Position numbers and translations under genes: made by a program. Below, one piece after another: positions 5,358-6,838 of a stretch of 6,838 bases of DNA. The notes beneath the pieces are model-generated. The model worked only from the letters and a program-made list of their open reading frames with translations. It made no database searches and was not told the DNA's origin. The first letter of the stretch is position 1. Every line of letters begins with the position of its first letter. Location of the stretch: the NCBI GenBank assembly GCA_948801035.1, contig CAQHJP010000028.1, positions 1 to 6,838 of the forward strand, given 5' to 3'. The stretch comes from an uncultured Bacilli bacterium. Lineage in GTDB: Bacteria > Bacillota_I > Bacilli_A > RF39 > UBA660.

Positions 5358-6838
5358 TTATTCTTTATAAAAATCATATTCTGATTCTAGTGTTAATTTA
5401 ATATCTGATGTAATACTTTCTCCTTTTGAAATAGATTGTTCTTTTACCACACCATATCCATCTATTTCATAGGATACATTTAATAAGTTTAAAACTGTTA
5501 TTGCATCTATTCTAGAATATCCAATTAAATCTGGCATAACTACATCTTTGTTTGTAAGTAAAAATATTTTATCTTTAGATAAAACTTCAGTACCGTTTTT
5601 TAATGATTGATTAATTACTTTATCACCACTACCAAGTACTACTACATCTAAATTTTTATTTTTTAAATCATTGACTACATCATCCACATTTTTATTTATA
5701 TAATTTTCTAAAGTGTATTTTGAAGAAGTAATTTCAAGATTATTTTTAATAAGTCCCTTATATTTAGCTATAGACTCTATTACTGGTTTAGCTATTTTTC
5801 TTATTGTGGATGATGATGTAACATTAGGTTTTTTCATAGACAAAAATATAATAATTTGTGGATCATCTTTAGGAAACATTCCTGCAAATGAATATATGTA
5901 TCTATTTTCATAAGATCCACTTTCATTATCAAATATTTGAGCTGTTCCAGTTTTACCTATTAAATCTAAGCCTTCAACTCTATAACCTATACCTGTTGCA
6001 TTTCCATTTACATCATTTACCGTATTATACATAAGTTCTCTTAATTTATCAGTAGTAGATTTACTAACTACTTGTTTTTTTACAATTTCTCTTTCATAAG
6101 TAACTTCCCCATTTTTAGTTATTTTCTTAACTACATGAGGACTTAACATATAACCATCATTAGCTATCATAGATAAAGCTTGCAAATGTTGAATTGGTGT
6201 TGTTGATATGCCTTGTCCATACGATGCTGCTGCTACTTCCACATCATAATTAAAAGATATTGTACCACTAAGTTCACGCGCAAGTTCAATATTTGTTTTA
6301 GAACCAAATCCATATTTAGTAAAGCATTCAAGTAAATCATTTTTATTTAAAAATCTTTGCATCATATATGAAACTCCAACGTTACTAGACATTTCAAAAC
6401 CATAATCAAATGTAATATTACCCCAACCTACATTATTCCAATCATATATATTAGTTCCATCTACATTTATAACACCTGATTTATATAGTTCATCACCTTT
6501 ATATGTACCTTTTTCAATAGCACACATATATGTATATATCTTCATTACACTTCCAGGTTCATAAACAAAAGATGTCAGTGGGTTTTCATAATTAACTAAT
6601 GTATTTAAATCATTTGGATTATATGATGGTGTGGAAGCACTTCCTAAGATGTCTCCTGTTTTAGCATCCATTATATTTATGGTAAACCATTCAGGTGAAT
6701 ATTCATCTACAGCTTTATCCACAGAACTTTCAAGTATTCTTTGTATATTAGAGTCAATTGTTAGATAAATATCGCTACCATTTTCTGCATCTATAGTTGT
6801 TTCTTTTGTATCTGGTATTTTATATCCATATTTATCTG
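5358..6838 (-). CDS. Class B penicillin-binding protein (PBP2x/FtsI/SpoVD-like transpeptidase) with two PASTA repeats, partial
   Basis: A D,D-transpeptidase that cross-links peptidoglycan outside the membrane and is the target of beta-lactams. The frame is open to the window edge, giving 492 visible residues. The N-terminal membrane anchor and most of the non-catalytic pedestal domain lie outside. A GTG at 6722 is an internal Val codon, not the start: upstream sequence in the same frame encodes SDIYLTIDSNIQ, a conserved lead-in to the catalytic domain. In visible numbering, the nucleophile motif SVMK is at 96-99 (within EPGSVMKI), SSN (SxN) at 150-152 and KTGT at 295-298, so all three catalytic motifs are present. 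Two PASTA repeats follow at about 373-429 and 431-485 (VVMPDLIGYSRIDAI opens the second), and the protein ends shortly after. Two C-terminal PASTA domains are typical of PBP2x-type division enzymes and of SpoVD. Without the flanking division genes I cannot choose between them. The gene ends in TAA just before its own terminator. Confidence 0.93.
   Translation of the reverse strand, partial: DKYGYKIPDTKETTIDAENGSDIYLTIDSNIQRILESSVDKAVDEYSPEWFTINIMDAKTGDILGSASTPSYNPNDLNTLVNYENPLTSFVYEPGSVMKIYTYMCAIEKGTYKGDELYKSGVINVDGTNIYDWNNVGWGNITFDYGFEMSSNVGVSYMMQRFLNKNDLLECFTKYGFGSKTNIELARELSGTISFNYDVEVAAASYGQGISTTPIQHLQALSMIANDGYMLSPHVVKKITKNGEVTYEREIVKKQVVSKSTTDKLRELMYNTVNDVNGNATGIGYRVEGLDLIGKTGTAQIFDNESGSYENRYIYSFAGMFPKDDPQIIIFLSMKKPNVTSSSTIRKIAKPVIESIAKYKGLIKNNLEITSSKYTLENYINKNVDDVVNDLKNKNLDVVVLGSGDKVINQSLKNGTEVLSKDKIFLLTNKDVVMPDLIGYSRIDAITVLNLLNVSYEIDGYGVVKEQSISKGESITSDIKLTLESEYDFYKE

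Noticed and set aside
5713..5913. A 66-residue plus-strand open frame
   Set aside because: It lies wholly antisense inside the penicillin-binding protein gene, over a region coding for conserved catalytic-domain sequence. It shows no family resemblance and looks like a shadow of the real gene.
6720..6722. GTG as start codon of the penicillin-binding protein
   Set aside because: The same frame continues upstream to the window edge and encodes the conserved segment SDIYLTIDSNIQ; the GTG is an internal Val codon and the true start is outside the window.
1..6838. Mycoplasma-type genetic code (TGA as Trp)
   Set aside because: Trp codons I checked, such as the W-W pair in the GH31 protein, are TGG, and no gene needs TGA read-through to stay open.

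Overview
This is an AT-rich window from a low-GC Gram-positive (Firmicutes/Bacilli-like) bacterium. Supporting signs are AAGGAG/AGGTGA-type Shine-Dalgarno sites, TTGACA/TATAAT-type promoters, short hairpin-plus-U-tract terminators, a class B penicillin-binding protein with PASTA repeats, and tightly packed genes. Tryptophan is encoded by TGG and the visible stops are TAA or TAG, so nothing suggests a Mycoplasma-type code. A small-genome gut lineage (Erysipelotrichales, RF39 or similar) would fit, but that placement is inference.

All five genes lie on the minus strand, so transcription runs from high to low coordinates. In that order: (1) 6838-5358, a class B penicillin-binding protein lacking its N-terminus at the window edge, closed by a terminator at 5316-5338. 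(2) A consensus promoter at 5287-5315 whose -10 box sits inside a perfect 19-nt palindrome resembling a PerR/Fur-family operator. (3) A two-gene operon: a pyruvate kinase-family protein (5260-3872), then a glycoside hydrolase family 31 protein (3860-1485) whose Shine-Dalgarno overlaps the upstream stop codon; a terminator at 1434-1460 ends it. (4) A second promoter at 1384-1412 driving nusB (1363-959) and, two bases further on, xseA (956 to the window edge, C-terminus missing).

The nusB-xseA pair and the penicillin-binding protein look conventional. The middle operon does not. Both proteins are full length and keep their family folds, yet both depart from the family at catalytic positions. 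The pyruvate kinase homologue keeps the catalytic Lys and one Mg-ligand Glu (KIE) but has Ser in place of the Mg-binding Asp, Lys in place of the phosphate-binding Arg, and changes at all four K+-site positions. The GH31 protein keeps the nucleophile Asp but has Lys where the general acid/base Asp is expected and has lost an active-site His. Their co-expression from a palindrome-bearing promoter is the most interesting feature here. No RNA genes, CRISPR arrays, insertion sequences or long repeats were seen, and no gene-free stretch exceeds about 125 bases.
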